Assembly: GCA_035249985.1 (NCBI GenBank)
Contig: DATFFP010000030.1
Span: forward strand, 29,617-93,616
Direction: 5' to 3'
Source of the DNA: JAICNG01 sp035249985
GTDB lineage: Bacteria; Gemmatimonadota; Gemmatimonadetes; Gemmatimonadales; Gemmatimonadaceae
Length of the DNA: 64,000 bases
Part shown: positions 1-9,395 of the stretch, in pieces
Position numbering within the stretch: position 1 is the first letter of the stretch
How the letters are laid out: every line of letters starts with the position of its first letter
The notes under the pieces: generated by a model
Databases searched by the model: none
What the model saw: the letters and a program-made list of their open reading frames with translations, nothing else
What the model was told of the DNA's origin: nothing
Position numbers and translations under genes: made by a program

Positions 1-1
1 T

Positions 2-226
2 GATTGGTCGCTCTCCGCCAGGAGCCTCGAGAACACGAAGCTGCTCGACGCGACGATCAGTGACATCATGGATGCGCCATTCCCTGTCGTCGAATCGACC
101 CAGTCGGTGGACGCGATCGCCAAGCTGCTGTCGAAGGCGAACCCCGCCGTGCTGGTCCGCAGCGGCGGCCGCCTCGCCGGTATCGTCACGCGCTCGGACG
201 TCCTTCAGGTCATGATGGCACGGTGA
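2..226 (+). CDS. CBS-domain protein, C-terminal fragment (possibly cystathionine beta-synthase)
   Basis: The frame is open from the window edge and ends at TGA 224-226, giving the last 74 residues of a protein whose start lies outside the window. The visible part reads ISDIMDAPFPVV, then LVRSGGRLAGIVTRSDVLQ, which is the typical second half of a CBS (Bateman) domain that binds adenosyl ligands. Cystathionine beta-synthases and many IMPDH-like or transporter proteins end this way, so the catalytic identity cannot be read here; cystathionine beta-synthase is only a guess from the short tail after the CBS motif. The stop is followed after 5 nt by a heptad inverted repeat (232-324). Confidence 0.75.
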   Translation, partial: DWSLSARSLENTKLLDATISDIMDAPFPVVESTQSVDAIAKLLSKANPAVLVRSGGRLAGIVTRSDVLQVMMAR

Positions 227-231
227 AAGGC

Positions 232-324
232 CAAGAGCTGCGAACTGCGAACTGCGACCTGCGAACCCTTCCAGTATGAGCATCCCGAGGTGGCTAGTTC
301 GCAGTTCGCAATTCGCAGCTCTTG
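232..324 (+). repeat. Heptad inverted-repeat element A1 (GCGAACT type)
   Basis: The left arm at 232-257 is built of GCGAACT units (further degenerate units run to about 267). The right arm at 299-324 is its reverse complement with one mismatch. This makes a 26-bp stem with a 41-nt loop. The loop contains the ATG of the penicillin-acylase gene at 276, and the right arm is translated as part of the signal peptide. Related units occur at 10036-10124 and 14459-14480. Confidence 0.85.
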
Positions 325-2825
325 CTTTAGTGCTCTTCCTCGGCTTCCGCGGGTTCGCGCCCGCACCGCCGATTGGCCCGTTCCTCGACCCCGTTCACGG
401 CGTGTGGGCGGTCGCGCGCGGCGCGGAACTGTCGGAGCGCGACACGGCCAGTCTCCCCGCGTTAGGCGCTGACGTGCGCGTGGTCTACGACACCCGCGGC
501 GTTCCCCATATCTTCGCCAGCTCCGTCGAGGACGCCACCCGCGCCCTTGGCTTCGTCGTCGCGCGCGATCGGCTCTTTCAGATGGAGCTCGCGACCCGCG
601 CAGCGGCGGGTCGCCTCACCGAGATCGCGGGCGCACGCGCGCTCCGCGTCGATCGAGACCAGCGATCGCTCGGATTGCCCTGGGCCGCTGAACGAAAGCT
701 CGCCGCGATCGATACGATGAGCGCCGGGTGGCGCCTCATGCAGGCGTACGCCGAGGGCGTGAATGCGTGGATTGACGGAATGGGCCGAGAGGATGTGGCG
801 CTCGAGTACCATTTGCTCGGGGTACGGCCATCGCGGTGGGAGCCAGTGCAATCGATCCATCTGCTGAACCGGATGGCGTGGACACTCGCGCATGGCGACC
901 TCGAGCTGCGAATGCGCCAGGTCGAAGCGCTCGTTGGGCGCGAAGCGGCGGCGGCCCTCTTTCCACGTAATAGCCCCATCCAGGAACCCATCGTGCCCAA
1001 TGGACGGCGCGAGCCGCGCGTCGATCTGCCGACACTTCCCGGTCCGCGAACGCCGGACGCGCGCGAGGCCAATGTCCTCAGCGCGCTCGACGGCCTGCGC
1101 GACCGGACTCGACGGCTCGATGGTAGGTTGGATGACCCGGGGGATGCGTTGGGAAGCAACAACTGGGCGGTGGCGCCGAGTCGCGCGCGCCATGGCCACG
1201 CGCTACTCGCGGGCGACCCGCACCTCGAGCTGACACTGCCCTCCATCTGGTACGAAGCCCACCTCGTCGTTCCGGGAGAGCTCGACGTGTACGGCGTCAC
1301 CATTCCCGGCTCGCCTGGCATCGTCATTGGTTTCAATCGGGACGTTGCATGGTCCTTTACCAACGTCGAGTCCGACGTCATGGACTACTTCGTGGAGGTC
1401 GTCGACGATCCACGGCGTCCCACGCGCTACCGTCTCGATGGCGTGTGGAAACCGCTCGAGCCGCGCATTGAACGCTATCGCGACAAGCGCGGCAACATCG
1501 TGGCCACCGACACGGTGTTGTACACGCATCGCGGACCGCTCACCCGAGAAGGCCTGCTCTGGATCTCGACGCGGTGGACGGCGCACGACATCACGAATGA
1601 GAGCGACGCGCTCGCGCGCGCCGCGCGCAGTCGTTCGGTGGCGCAGTGGCTGGATGCAATGACGAGCTTCTCCGTCCCGGCGCAGAACGGCATCGTCGCC
1701 GACCGATCCGGAACGATCGCCATTCGATCGACAGGCCGGTTCCCGATCCGTGCGCCAGGAGCGCGCGGCGACAGGATGCAAGACGGGTCGTCGAGCGCGA
1801 ACGACTGGCGCGGTGCGCTGCCGCCCTCGCGCTACCCGTTCGCGATCAATCCACCGCAGGGCTACCTCGCCTCGGCCAATCAGCAGCCCGTCGATCCGCG
1901 CGGGGACTCGACGTATTTCGGTTCGCACTGGTACTCGCCGTGGAGAGCCATGCGCATCAACACGCTGTTGCGCGGCGATTCGAGCGTCACGCCGGAGGCG
2001 ATGCAGCGATATCAGACGGACCCCGGGAGTGCACGAGCTGAGGCCTTCACTCCAGCGCTGCTGGCGGCGGCGGCGGCCATTCGTGGGTCGGGACGCGGGG
2101 ACGCCACGCTCGACACCGTAGCGCGGTTGCTCGCGGAGTGGGACCGTCGCTACACGAAGGACAACGAGCGCGCGGTGCTGTTCGAGTCGATCATGAGCGC
2201 GCTGCAGGATCTCACCTGGGACGAGCTCGCTCGACCGGCTCGCCCGGTGGTGCGGAACGAGCGGCGACGCGCCGTACGCGGGCGCACTGCGCCTCCACGG
2301 GTCGATACGCCCGCCGATCAGATGCTCGCGATTCTTCTGCGCGACCCCTCGAACCCCTGGTGGGACGTCCGCGGCACGCGACAGGTCGTCGAACGGCGCG
2401 ATGACATCCTCGCCGACGCGATGCGCGAGGGATATCGACGCACGCGCGAGCGCCATGGCGATCCTGCCGCAGGTGCCTGGCGGTGGGACCACGTACATCA
2501 CGCCAACATTTATCACCTGCTCCGTCTGGAGCCGCTGTCTCGCCTGGAGGTGCCGGTGCAAGGCGGCCCATCGACGCTGAGCCCGTCATCGGGTGAGGGA
2601 CGGTTCGGGGCGAGCTGGCGCATGGTCGTCGAGCTCGGCCCGAGCATTCGCGCATGGACGATCTATCCCGGAGGCCAATCGGGAAATGCCGCGTCCAGCC
2701 GTTATGCGGACCGGGTGGCGCGCTGGTCGGAGGGAACGCTCGACGAAGCGCTGCTTCCACGAACGGACGCAGAGCTTCCCGCCAACCGCGTCGCCGCGCG
2801 GCTCACGCTTTCGCGCGCGAACTAG
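276..2825 (+). CDS. Penicillin acylase family protein (Ntn hydrolase)
   Basis: An 849-residue precursor with an N-terminal hydrophobic export segment (about residues 14-30). The family cleaves N-acyl amide bonds, as in penicillin G/V acylases and acyl-homoserine-lactone acylases; the substrate cannot be assigned here. The autoprocessing site is clear: in LGSNNWAVAPS, Ser294 would become the N-terminal nucleophile of the beta subunit after Gly-Ser cleavage, leaving an alpha subunit of about 290 residues. The family motif GDPHLELTLPSIWYE follows. Length fits the family. The start ATG has no good Shine-Dalgarno and lies in the loop of a heptad inverted repeat, so residues 8-14 (VRSSQFA) are repeat-encoded. 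The downstream gene starts inside the stop codon (TAGTG), suggesting coupled translation. Family confident, specificity unknown. Confidence 0.9.
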   Translation: MSIPRWLVRSSQFAALALVLFLGFRGFAPAPPIGPFLDPVHGVWAVARGAELSERDTASLPALGADVRVVYDTRGVPHIFASSVEDATRALGFVVARDRLFQMELATRAAAGRLTEIAGARALRVDRDQRSLGLPWAAERKLAAIDTMSAGWRLMQAYAEGVNAWIDGMGREDVALEYHLLGVRPSRWEPVQSIHLLNRMAWTLAHGDLELRMRQVEALVGREAAAALFPRNSPIQEPIVPNGRREPRVDLPTLPGPRTPDAREANVLSALDGLRDRTRRLDGRLDDPGDALGSNNWAVAPSRARHGHALLAGDPHLELTLPSIWYEAHLVVPGELDVYGVTIPGSPGIVIGFNRDVAWSFTNVESDVMDYFVEVVDDPRRPTRYRLDGVWKPLEPRIERYRDKRGNIVATDTVLYTHRGPLTREGLLWISTRWTAHDITNESDALARAARSRSVAQWLDAMTSFSVPAQNGIVADRSGTIAIRSTGRFPIRAPGARGDRMQDGSSSANDWRGALPPSRYPFAINPPQGYLASANQQPVDPRGDSTYFGSHWYSPWRAMRINTLLRGDSSVTPEAMQRYQTDPGSARAEAFTPALLAAAAAIRGSGRGDATLDTVARLLAEWDRRYTKDNERAVLFESIMSALQDLTWDELARPARPVVRNERRRAVRGRTAPPRVDTPADQMLAILLRDPSNPWWDVRGTRQVVERRDDILADAMREGYRRTRERHGDPAAGAWRWDHVHHANIYHLLRLEPLSRLEVPVQGGPSTLSPSSGEGRFGASWRMVVELGPSIRAWTIYPGGQSGNAASSRYADRVARWSEGTLDEALLPRTDAELPANRVAARLTLSRAN

Positions 2826-3181
2826 TGCGCTTCGCCCTTCGCGTTCTGCTGCTCGCTCTCTCGTTCGCGATCGGAACGTGGGTTCTCGGTTGGTGGTCCG
2901 TTCCGCTTTTCGCGACGGTCGGCGCGGTGATGGCACGCCACGTTCGTCAGCAGGGCATCGCGGCCGCTCTCGCGGCCGTCGCCGCATGGGCGGCCTTGCT
3001 GGGATGGAGTGCGAGCCACGGATCTGTCTGGTCCTTCAGCCGCATCGCCGGTGGAGCGATGGGAATCTCGGGCGTCGCGTTGATTCTCGTGACCCTGCTA
3101 TTTCCCGCCGCGCTCGCGTGGCTGGCCACGGTGGTCGCGCAGTTTATCGCCCAGCGCCTTTGGCGGAGGACCGAGGGGTGA
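2825..3181 (+). CDS. Small integral membrane protein of unknown function
   Basis: 118 residues starting at a GTG that overlaps the TAG stop of the penicillin acylase gene (TAGTG). I prefer this start to an upstream ATG at 2654, which would overlap the acylase by 170 nt and add an arginine-rich, non-membrane stretch. There are about four hydrophobic segments: VLLLALSFAIGTWVLGWW, a GIAAALAAVAAWAALLGW stretch, GGAMGISGVALILVTLL and FPAALAWLATVVAQFI, ending in a basic tail (RLWRRTEG). No family recognised. Its coupling to an exported acylase suggests an envelope role, but that is inference only. Confidence 0.7.
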   Translation: MRFALRVLLLALSFAIGTWVLGWWSVPLFATVGAVMARHVRQQGIAAALAAVAAWAALLGWSASHGSVWSFSRIAGGAMGISGVALILVTLLFPAALAWLATVVAQFIAQRLWRRTEG

Positions 3182-3201
3182 GAGAATCGAATTCCCTCAC
3201 C
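3177..3201. terminator. Imperfect hairpin between convergent genes
   Basis: Between the stop of the membrane protein and the stop of mutS there is an imperfect palindrome: GGTGAG / CTCACC outer stem, one mismatch, then GAAT / ATTC around a short loop. It could end both transcripts. There is no T-tract, so the call is weak. Confidence 0.3.
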
Positions 3202-5802
3202 TCAGTCCTCCCGCGCTTGTCGAGTTAACTCGGCCAACTCCTGAATCGCCTGCAGCGGCGTCATCGCGTCCGTGTCGAGCGACCGCAATCGCTCGATCGC
3301 CGGATGCGGGACGCTGGGAAGCGACAGGCTGAGCTGCTCATCCGGCGCTTTGGCGCGTGCGGTATTCAACGCCAGGAGGTGCCCGCCTTCGAGCGACCGG
3401 AGAATCGTGCGCGCGCGCGTCAACACCGCTGCCGGAAGACCGGCAAGGCGCCCGACCTCGATCCCGTACGAGCGATCCGCGCCTCCCGGTCGTAGGCGGT
3501 GGAGAAAGAGCACCTCGCCTCCGACATCGCGAACGTCGACGGTGTAGTTGCGAACGGCGGCGAGCGTGTCGGCCAGCTGCGTGAGCTCGTGGTAGTGCGT
3601 CGCGAAGATCGCCTTGCACCCAAGGGCATCGTGCAGATGCTCGCTCACCGCCCACGCGATCGACACGCCGTCGTATGTCGACGTCCCGCGACCGATCTCA
3701 TCGAGGAGGACCAGGCTCCGTCGCGTCGCCGTGTGCAGGATGGCGCTCGTTTCCGCCATCTCGACCATGAACGTGGATTGCCCGCGCACGAGATTGTCGC
3801 TGGCCCCAACACGCGTGAACAATCGGTCGACGACGCCGAGGCGCGCTCGCTGGGCCGGCACGAAGCTCCCGACCTGCGCCAGCAGCACGATGAGCCCGAC
3901 CTGACGCAGGATCGTCGACTTGCCGGCCATATTCGGTCCGGTGAGCACGATCAGGCGCGCCTCCTCCGTGAGCGTCACGTCGTTCGGGATGAACTTGTCC
4001 CGGGGCATCATGCGCTCGACCACCGGGTGCCGACCCGCCGTGATCTCCAGCGCGAACTCGTCCGTCATCTCCGGCCGCGTATAGCCTTCTCGCTCGGCGA
4101 CCTCGGCGAGCGCGGCGAGGACATCCAGGTGCGCGAGAAGCGCCGCGGCACATTGAAGCCGCGCGATGCCGCGTCCGAGTCGTTCCCGCAACGCTTCGAG
4201 CAACACGCGCTCGCGCGTCTCGATCCGCTCGGCCGCGGTGAGCACCTTCTCCTCGAACTCCTTGAGCTGGGGCGTGACATATCGCTCGGCGCCGGTGAGC
4301 GTCTGGCGTCGCTGGTAGTCATCGGGCACGAGGTGCGCATTCGAGTTCGTGACCTCGATGTAGTATCCGAACACCCTGTTGAATCCGACTTTGAGCGACG
4401 AAATGCCAGTGCGATCCCGCTCTCGCGCCTGAATTCCCGCGATGCCATCGCGCCCGCCATCCCGAATCGCCCGCAGATCGTCGAGCTCCGGATCTACTCC
4501 CGCGCGCACTGCCGGCTCATCGCCGATGGTCGCCGGAGGCCGGTCGACGAGAGTTCGCGCGACATCGTCCGCCAGGTCGGTGCAGCCATCCCACTTCGCG
4601 AGCACGTCCGCCAGCATGCCGCGCGAACCCACGCGCCGAACCGCCGCCTCCACCGCTGGCAGCCGGCCTAACGACGCACCCAGGGCGCCGAGCTCTCGTG
4701 GCGTGGCACGGCCGGCCGCCGCCTTGCCTGCGAGTCGCTCGACGTCGCGCACACCATCGAGCGCATCCCGAAGGCCCTGCCGGGCGATGAGATCGCTTGC
4801 CAGGGCAGCCACCGCGTCGAGCCGATGGTCGATCGCCGAACGATCGATGAGCGGCGCCAGGATCCAATGCCGAAGGAGACGCGCGCCCATCGGCGTGATC
4901 GTGCGGTCCAGAACGCCGAGGAGGGTACCGGAGATGTCTCGACCGCGCATCGACTCCACGAGCTCGAGGTTGCGTCGCGTCATCTCATCGACCGGCATGG
5001 TGGCACCTGCGCGCTCGATGATCGGACGCGCGAGGTGTGGAACGCCAGCGGGTTGCAGCTCGTGGAGATAGCGCAGCAGCGCACCGGCGGCGGCGACCGC
5101 CAGGTCGTCGTCGGGGCCGATGCCGAATCCCTCCAGCGAGTGCACGCCGAATTGCCGTGCGAGCTCCGGGCGGGCGAGCTCCGCATCGAATTCCCAGGGC
5201 TCGCGCTCCGTGACGAGTACATCCTCCTCACGTGCGGCGGTGCGCACCGCGATCGGGAATCGCGCGCCGCGCGGCACGACGATCTCGGTCGGGGAGAGAC
5301 GCGCGAGAACCGCGTCGAGGTCCGTCGTCGCCACGATGGCCAGTCGAGTCTCGCCCGTGGACACGTCAGCGGCGGCGAGTCCAACTCGCTCTGCGCTCTG
5401 GGTCATCGCGCAAAGAAAATTGTTACGGGCGCCGTCGAGCAGGTCATCCGAGAAGGCCGCGCCTGGAGTGATCGTCTCGATCACCTCTCGTCGCACGATC
5501 CCTTTGGCGAGGCGCGGATCTTCAACCTGCTCGCAGATCGCCACCCGGAACCCGTGCTTGACGAGTCGCCGGAGGTATTCGTTGACTGCCTTCACGGGCA
5601 CCCCGGCGAGCGGCACGTCGGAGGCACCGCCGTTGTGCCGTGCGGTGAGCGTGAGGCCAAGAACACGGGATGCTACTTCCGCATCCTCATAGAACATCTC
5701 GTAGAAATCACCCATCCGGAAGAAGAGAATCGCGTCCTGGTGACGCGCCTTGATCTCCCGGTACTGCTGCATCAGGGGCGTCGACGCCTCCCGCGTCGTC
5801 AC
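3202..5802 (-). CDS. mutS: DNA mismatch repair protein MutS
   Basis: 866 residues if begun at GTG 5802, which overlaps the TGA of the upstream gene (GTGA). An in-frame start 36 codons earlier would lie inside that gene. The N-terminal mismatch-binding domain has the F-x-E element (FFRMGDFYEMF, about residue 28-38), where Phe stacks on the mismatch. The C-terminal ABC-type ATPase has Walker A GPNMAGKST near residue 622, Walker B LVLLDEIGRGTSTYDG and the following ATHYHEL. MutS recognises mismatches and short loops and recruits MutL. It is the last gene of a minus-strand run sulfatase-holA-TPR/SPOR-mutS. Length and motifs fit a bacterial MutS1. Confidence 0.97.
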   Translation of the reverse strand: MTTREASTPLMQQYREIKARHQDAILFFRMGDFYEMFYEDAEVASRVLGLTLTARHNGGASDVPLAGVPVKAVNEYLRRLVKHGFRVAICEQVEDPRLAKGIVRREVIETITPGAAFSDDLLDGARNNFLCAMTQSAERVGLAAADVSTGETRLAIVATTDLDAVLARLSPTEIVVPRGARFPIAVRTAAREEDVLVTEREPWEFDAELARPELARQFGVHSLEGFGIGPDDDLAVAAAGALLRYLHELQPAGVPHLARPIIERAGATMPVDEMTRRNLELVESMRGRDISGTLLGVLDRTITPMGARLLRHWILAPLIDRSAIDHRLDAVAALASDLIARQGLRDALDGVRDVERLAGKAAAGRATPRELGALGASLGRLPAVEAAVRRVGSRGMLADVLAKWDGCTDLADDVARTLVDRPPATIGDEPAVRAGVDPELDDLRAIRDGGRDGIAGIQARERDRTGISSLKVGFNRVFGYYIEVTNSNAHLVPDDYQRRQTLTGAERYVTPQLKEFEEKVLTAAERIETRERVLLEALRERLGRGIARLQCAAALLAHLDVLAALAEVAEREGYTRPEMTDEFALEITAGRHPVVERMMPRDKFIPNDVTLTEEARLIVLTGPNMAGKSTILRQVGLIVLLAQVGSFVPAQRARLGVVDRLFTRVGASDNLVRGQSTFMVEMAETSAILHTATRRSLVLLDEIGRGTSTYDGVSIAWAVSEHLHDALGCKAIFATHYHELTQLADTLAAVRNYTVDVRDVGGEVLFLHRLRPGGADRSYGIEVGRLAGLPAAVLTRARTILRSLEGGHLLALNTARAKAPDEQLSLSLPSVPHPAIERLRSLDTDAMTPLQAIQELAELTRQARED

Positions 5803-6707
5803 GGCGATTCGGCCTCCGTCACGAACGCGTCGATCTTCTTCGCCTTGAGGGAGCGCGCGGCCACGGTTGCCGCGTCGCGCGATGGGTATCGTCCAATGCG
5901 TACCCGCCACAGCGCTCCGACCTTGACCACGCGCGGAGCATGACCCTGTGCACTCAGCTGACGGTGGCGAGCATCGGCGTCGCCGCGGTTGGCGAACGCG
6001 CCGATTTGCACGGTGTAGGCGGTCGCGCCACGTGCCGACGCGCCCGCGGCGGGTCGCTGACCTGGTGGCGTGGCAACGGCTCCCGGTCGTGAAGGCATGG
6101 CGCGCGTAGACTCGGCGGACGTCGCCCGCACGACGACAGTCGTATCCACCCCTTCGCAGCGTTGCGAGTAATACGCGAGCTGGTTCCGCATCTCCACGGC
6201 GTCAGCAGGCGTGTGACGACGCGAATCTTCCAGCCGCGCACACGCACGAGGAAAATTCCCCTCGTCGAAATGGACGCGCGCCATCCAGAAGCTCGCACGC
6301 GCACGTGAGGGTCCGGTGGGATGCTCGCGGACCACACGCTCGAGATGTTGCATGGCCTGCGACCGATCTCCGCGCGCCAGCTCGAGCTGCGCCAGGCCTA
6401 CCAGCGCGCTCTCGGCACGGCGCGATACTGGAAACTCGATGATGATGCGCTTGTAGTCGCGCTCGGCATCCGCCGCGGTCGCCGCGAGTGCCGCTCGCCA
6501 ATAGAGCGCCTCGATGTACCGCGGCGAGCCCTCTGGGGCCGCCGCGAGCTCCCGGGCAATGATGGCGCGACCTTCCTGCCCGCGGCCCTCGACAACGAGC
6601 CGCTGCGCGGCGAGAAAGGTCGTGTCCGTGGTCGTGCCGTCCGACTGCGCGGCAAGAATACCGAACGGAACGAGGGAGAGGCAGAGGACGCCGAGGAAAC
6701 GATGCAT
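5799..6707 (-). CDS. Exported TPR protein with C-terminal SPOR domain
   Basis: 302 residues with a signal peptide (MHRFLGVLCLSLVPFGILAAQ). The central part (about residues 30-170) is TPR-like helical repeats resembling YbgF/BamD-type envelope proteins. A linker rich in Pro, Ala and Gly leads to a C-terminal SPOR domain (YTVQIGAFANRGDAD to the end). SPOR domains bind denuded septal peptidoglycan, so a role in cell-wall or division-site organisation is likely. The stop overlaps the mutS GTG start, and holA lies 21 bp upstream. TPR plus SPOR in one small periplasmic protein is common in this kind of genome; the partner is unknown. Confidence 0.85.
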   Translation of the reverse strand: MHRFLGVLCLSLVPFGILAAQSDGTTTDTTFLAAQRLVVEGRGQEGRAIIARELAAAPEGSPRYIEALYWRAALAATAADAERDYKRIIIEFPVSRRAESALVGLAQLELARGDRSQAMQHLERVVREHPTGPSRARASFWMARVHFDEGNFPRACARLEDSRRHTPADAVEMRNQLAYYSQRCEGVDTTVVVRATSAESTRAMPSRPGAVATPPGQRPAAGASARGATAYTVQIGAFANRGDADARHRQLSAQGHAPRVVKVGALWRVRIGRYPSRDAATVAARSLKAKKIDAFVTEAESP

Positions 6708-6728
6708 GTGACGGGTCGGTGACGCTGG

Positions 6729-7793
6729 TTAGGCCGGTACCCGCTCGGGTGAGCAGATAGCGAGTATCGTGGTGGCGATCACCCGGTCTTCGGTGGAGAC
6801 CCGTGTGTCCTTGAGCGCAATGTCGGCATCGTACAGGAGTGCGAGCGCGCGATCCACCGCTCGAACATCCCATCGCTCCACATCGCGCGTCCAGGCCCTC
6901 ACGGCGTCGCCCCACGGACGGCCGGTCATGACGCCCCCGCCGGATTTCAAGAACTTCCAGTATTCGGACTCCAACATGCGGCTGGAAGTTCCCCCCGCAC
7001 GGAGGGCCGCACCGTAGCCAAGTGCGAGCATTTGCGCGGTGAGCGCCATCACGACCGGGACGCCACCCATTTTGGGCTGCTCCATCACGTGGGGGAGAAC
7101 GGCGAGTGCTCCTGCCGCGTCCCGCTGCGCCACACGATCGAGCAGATCGGCCAACGTTTCGCCGCGGCGCACGCCGACGACCGCGGCCACGGCGTTCTCA
7201 TCGATCGTTCCAGCCGATGCATAGCTCGCCAGCTTGTCGATCTCCCCCGCCAGCGCCGGCAAGTCATTTCCCACGATGCTGCAGAGCATGGCGCACGCGT
7301 CGGGCGTGATCGTGGCACCGTGCTCCTCCTTGGCATGATGGGCGATCCACTTGGGCAAGCGCTCATCGTCGAGTGATGCGAACTCGACGGGGCACGATCG
7401 AGCGCGCAGGCCGTCGTCGCTCTTCTTCGAGTCGCCCGCGGGTGCGACCATCACGAGCATGAGGTCGGGTGCCGGCTGTGCGAGATATCGCTCGAGGGCG
7501 CCGCGCGTGTCCTTCTTCATCGCTTGCACATCGCGCAGGACGACGACGCGCCGCTCGGCCATCATCGGAGGCGTGCCAAGCAGCGAGCCCAGCGATTCCG
7601 CGTCGAGCTCCGACGCATCGCGGATGTCGAGATTGAAGTCGCGCGTCGCTGGATCGACCGCGCTCGCGAGGAGCTCCCGAAGCGCGTCCTCCTTCAGGTA
7701 GTCATCCGCGCCATGGAGATAATACACCGGCTCGAATGGACCACGCGCGCGGATGGCCTTTCTCAGCGCCTTCTCGGCGTCGGGGGCGGGCAT
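6729..7793 (-). CDS. holA: DNA polymerase III subunit delta
   Basis: 354 residues from ATG 7793 (MPAPDAEKALRKAI). A longer frame to 7850 would overlap the sulfatase gene, while 7793 leaves a 17-bp gap. The N-terminus VYYLHGADDYLKEDALREL is the typical start of the delta clamp-loader subunit, which opens the beta clamp. The middle holds PMMAERRVVVLRDVQ and a region like LAGEIDKLASYA, as in HolA. There is no Walker motif, as expected for delta. The C-terminal third is the helical collar domain. It lies in an operon-like run with mutS and the SPOR protein. Confidence 0.93.
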   Translation of the reverse strand: MPAPDAEKALRKAIRARGPFEPVYYLHGADDYLKEDALRELLASAVDPATRDFNLDIRDASELDAESLGSLLGTPPMMAERRVVVLRDVQAMKKDTRGALERYLAQPAPDLMLVMVAPAGDSKKSDDGLRARSCPVEFASLDDERLPKWIAHHAKEEHGATITPDACAMLCSIVGNDLPALAGEIDKLASYASAGTIDENAVAAVVGVRRGETLADLLDRVAQRDAAGALAVLPHVMEQPKMGGVPVVMALTAQMLALGYGAALRAGGTSSRMLESEYWKFLKSGGGVMTGRPWGDAVRAWTRDVERWDVRAVDRALALLYDADIALKDTRVSTEDRVIATTILAICSPERVPA

Positions 7794-7810
7794 CTGGGGA
7801 ATATAGCGCG

Positions 7811-9331
7811 CTAGGGTGGACCGTAGCCCGTATTCACGCCGTTCCCACAAGGCGCGGCCACCGGGGCCGGGCCTGGTGGGTCCGCATCGCCTACTTCCTC
7901 GCGGAGCGATGCCAGGCGTGCACGAAGCTCACGGACGGTGCGAGCATGCTCGCGTCGTCCGGCGAGGTTGTTCACCTCATCGGGATCGTTCGCGAGATCG
8001 TAGAGCTCCCACTCCTCCGGATACTCCCAGAAGTGCATCAGCTTCCAGCGCGCCGTACGCACGCCCCGATGCTTTCGTACACAATGCTCGGCGGGATACT
8101 CGTAGTACTCGTAGAGAAAGGCGTCCCGCCACGGAGCGTTGGCCTGGCCAGTGAGAATCGGGACCATGCTTCGGCCGTGCATCCAACCCGGCACAGGAAC
8201 GCCGGCAAGCTCGAGTAGCGTTGGCGCGACATCGACGTTGAGCATCATGTGCGAGCGGTCGACGGCTCCGCGACGAACGCGCGCTGGAAAGCGCACGAGC
8301 ATGGGCACGCGGATGGAGGGCTCGTACATGAGCCGCTTGTCGAAGAGCCCATGCTCGCCGAGAAAGAATCCGTTGTCGGAGGTGTAAATGACGATCGTGT
8401 TGTCGGTGAGACCATCACGATCGAGCGCCTCGAGGAGCCGGCCAACGTTCTCATCGACCGACAGCAGCACACGATAGTAGTTCTTCACCAGGTGCTGGAG
8501 GTTGAGTCGCTTGCGCTCGTCAGGCGGCAGCGATGGGTCGACTCCGCGGTCGCGAAAGTCCGGCATGTCGGCGATCGCCATCTCGGCCCGGCGGAGCGCC
8601 TCCGGTCGTCCCGCGAGCTTGTCTTCGAACGTCCTCGGGAGTGGGATCTCGATGTCCTCATACGCGCGGGCGAACCGCTCGGCGGGCATCCACGCTCGGT
8701 GCGGCGACTTGAATTGGTACAGGAGGCAGAAGGGGCGGTCGCGCGGGCGGTCGCGCAGAAAGAGGAGCCCCTGATCGCCTACGATGTCGTCCGCGTGTCC
8801 GCGCAGCTTCATGCGAACGCCGTTCGCGACCATCTCGGGATCGTGATACGCACCTTGGCCCGGAAAAACGACCCACCGGTCGAAGCCCCGCGGCTCCGAT
8901 CGCAGGTGCCATTTCCCGATCAACGCGGTGTGGTATCCGGCGCTTCGCAGCAGGTCGACGAACGTGGTTTGCTCGGTGCGCAGGCCGGGCTGGTTGTAAT
9001 ACTGCGGGCCGCCGCCGTTCGTGATCACGCCGTGCGCGTGCGAGTACAGGCCGGTGAGTATGGTGGCGCGGCTTGGCGCGCAGAGGGCGTTGGTGACGAA
9101 CGCGTCGGCGAAGCGCACGCCTTCGCTGGCGATACGATCGATGTTCGGCGTCCGCAGAATCGTGTTGCCGGCGGCGCTCAGCGCATCGTGTCGCTGATCG
9201 TCCGTCATGATGAACACGATGTTCGGCGGCGTTGCACGATGCGGCCGCGATGGCGCCAGCGCTTTCGGGTCGAGCCGAAGCGTCGCGAGCGCGCCGAGTG
9301 CCTTGAGTGCCTCACGACGAGACAGAGACAT
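7811..9331 (-). CDS. Type I sulfatase (formylglycine-dependent)
   Basis: 506 residues. The N-terminus MSLSRREALKALGALATL resembles a twin-arginine or Tat-like export signal. The sulfatase core starts with NIVFIMTDDQRHD (metal-binding Asp pair, residues 44-45) and the CAPSR motif, where Cys84 would be oxidised to the catalytic formylglycine. Further family marks are IGKWHL, YTSDNGFFLGEHG and a C-terminal region with GVRTARWKLMHF. The enzyme hydrolyses sulfate esters; the substrate is unknown. The family also contains phosphonate and carbohydrate sulfate hydrolases. The gene is first in the run leading to holA. A CTGACCC heptad array lies about 65 bp upstream. Confidence 0.93.
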   Translation of the reverse strand: MSLSRREALKALGALATLRLDPKALAPSRPHRATPPNIVFIMTDDQRHDALSAAGNTILRTPNIDRIASEGVRFADAFVTNALCAPSRATILTGLYSHAHGVITNGGGPQYYNQPGLRTEQTTFVDLLRSAGYHTALIGKWHLRSEPRGFDRWVVFPGQGAYHDPEMVANGVRMKLRGHADDIVGDQGLLFLRDRPRDRPFCLLYQFKSPHRAWMPAERFARAYEDIEIPLPRTFEDKLAGRPEALRRAEMAIADMPDFRDRGVDPSLPPDERKRLNLQHLVKNYYRVLLSVDENVGRLLEALDRDGLTDNTIVIYTSDNGFFLGEHGLFDKRLMYEPSIRVPMLVRFPARVRRGAVDRSHMMLNVDVAPTLLELAGVPVPGWMHGRSMVPILTGQANAPWRDAFLYEYYEYPAEHCVRKHRGVRTARWKLMHFWEYPEEWELYDLANDPDEVNNLAGRREHARTVRELRARLASLREEVGDADPPGPAPVAAPCGNGVNTGYGPP

Positions 9332-9395
9332 TAGCCTCGGGACGCTGCTCGTGTGTGAGTGAAGTCGTCAGCGCGGCGACATGAAGCGGCAGTTG

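Noticed and set aside
236..324. Heptad arrays as a CRISPR array
   Set aside because: Repeats are 7 bp without spacers and no cas gene is present.
3499..4671. 390-residue open frame opposite mutS
   Set aside because: High-GC antisense shadow of a certain gene; composition and lack of motifs show no real coding.
8249..9334. 361-residue open frame opposite the sulfatase
   Set aside because: Shadow of the sulfatase, which has full catalytic motifs.
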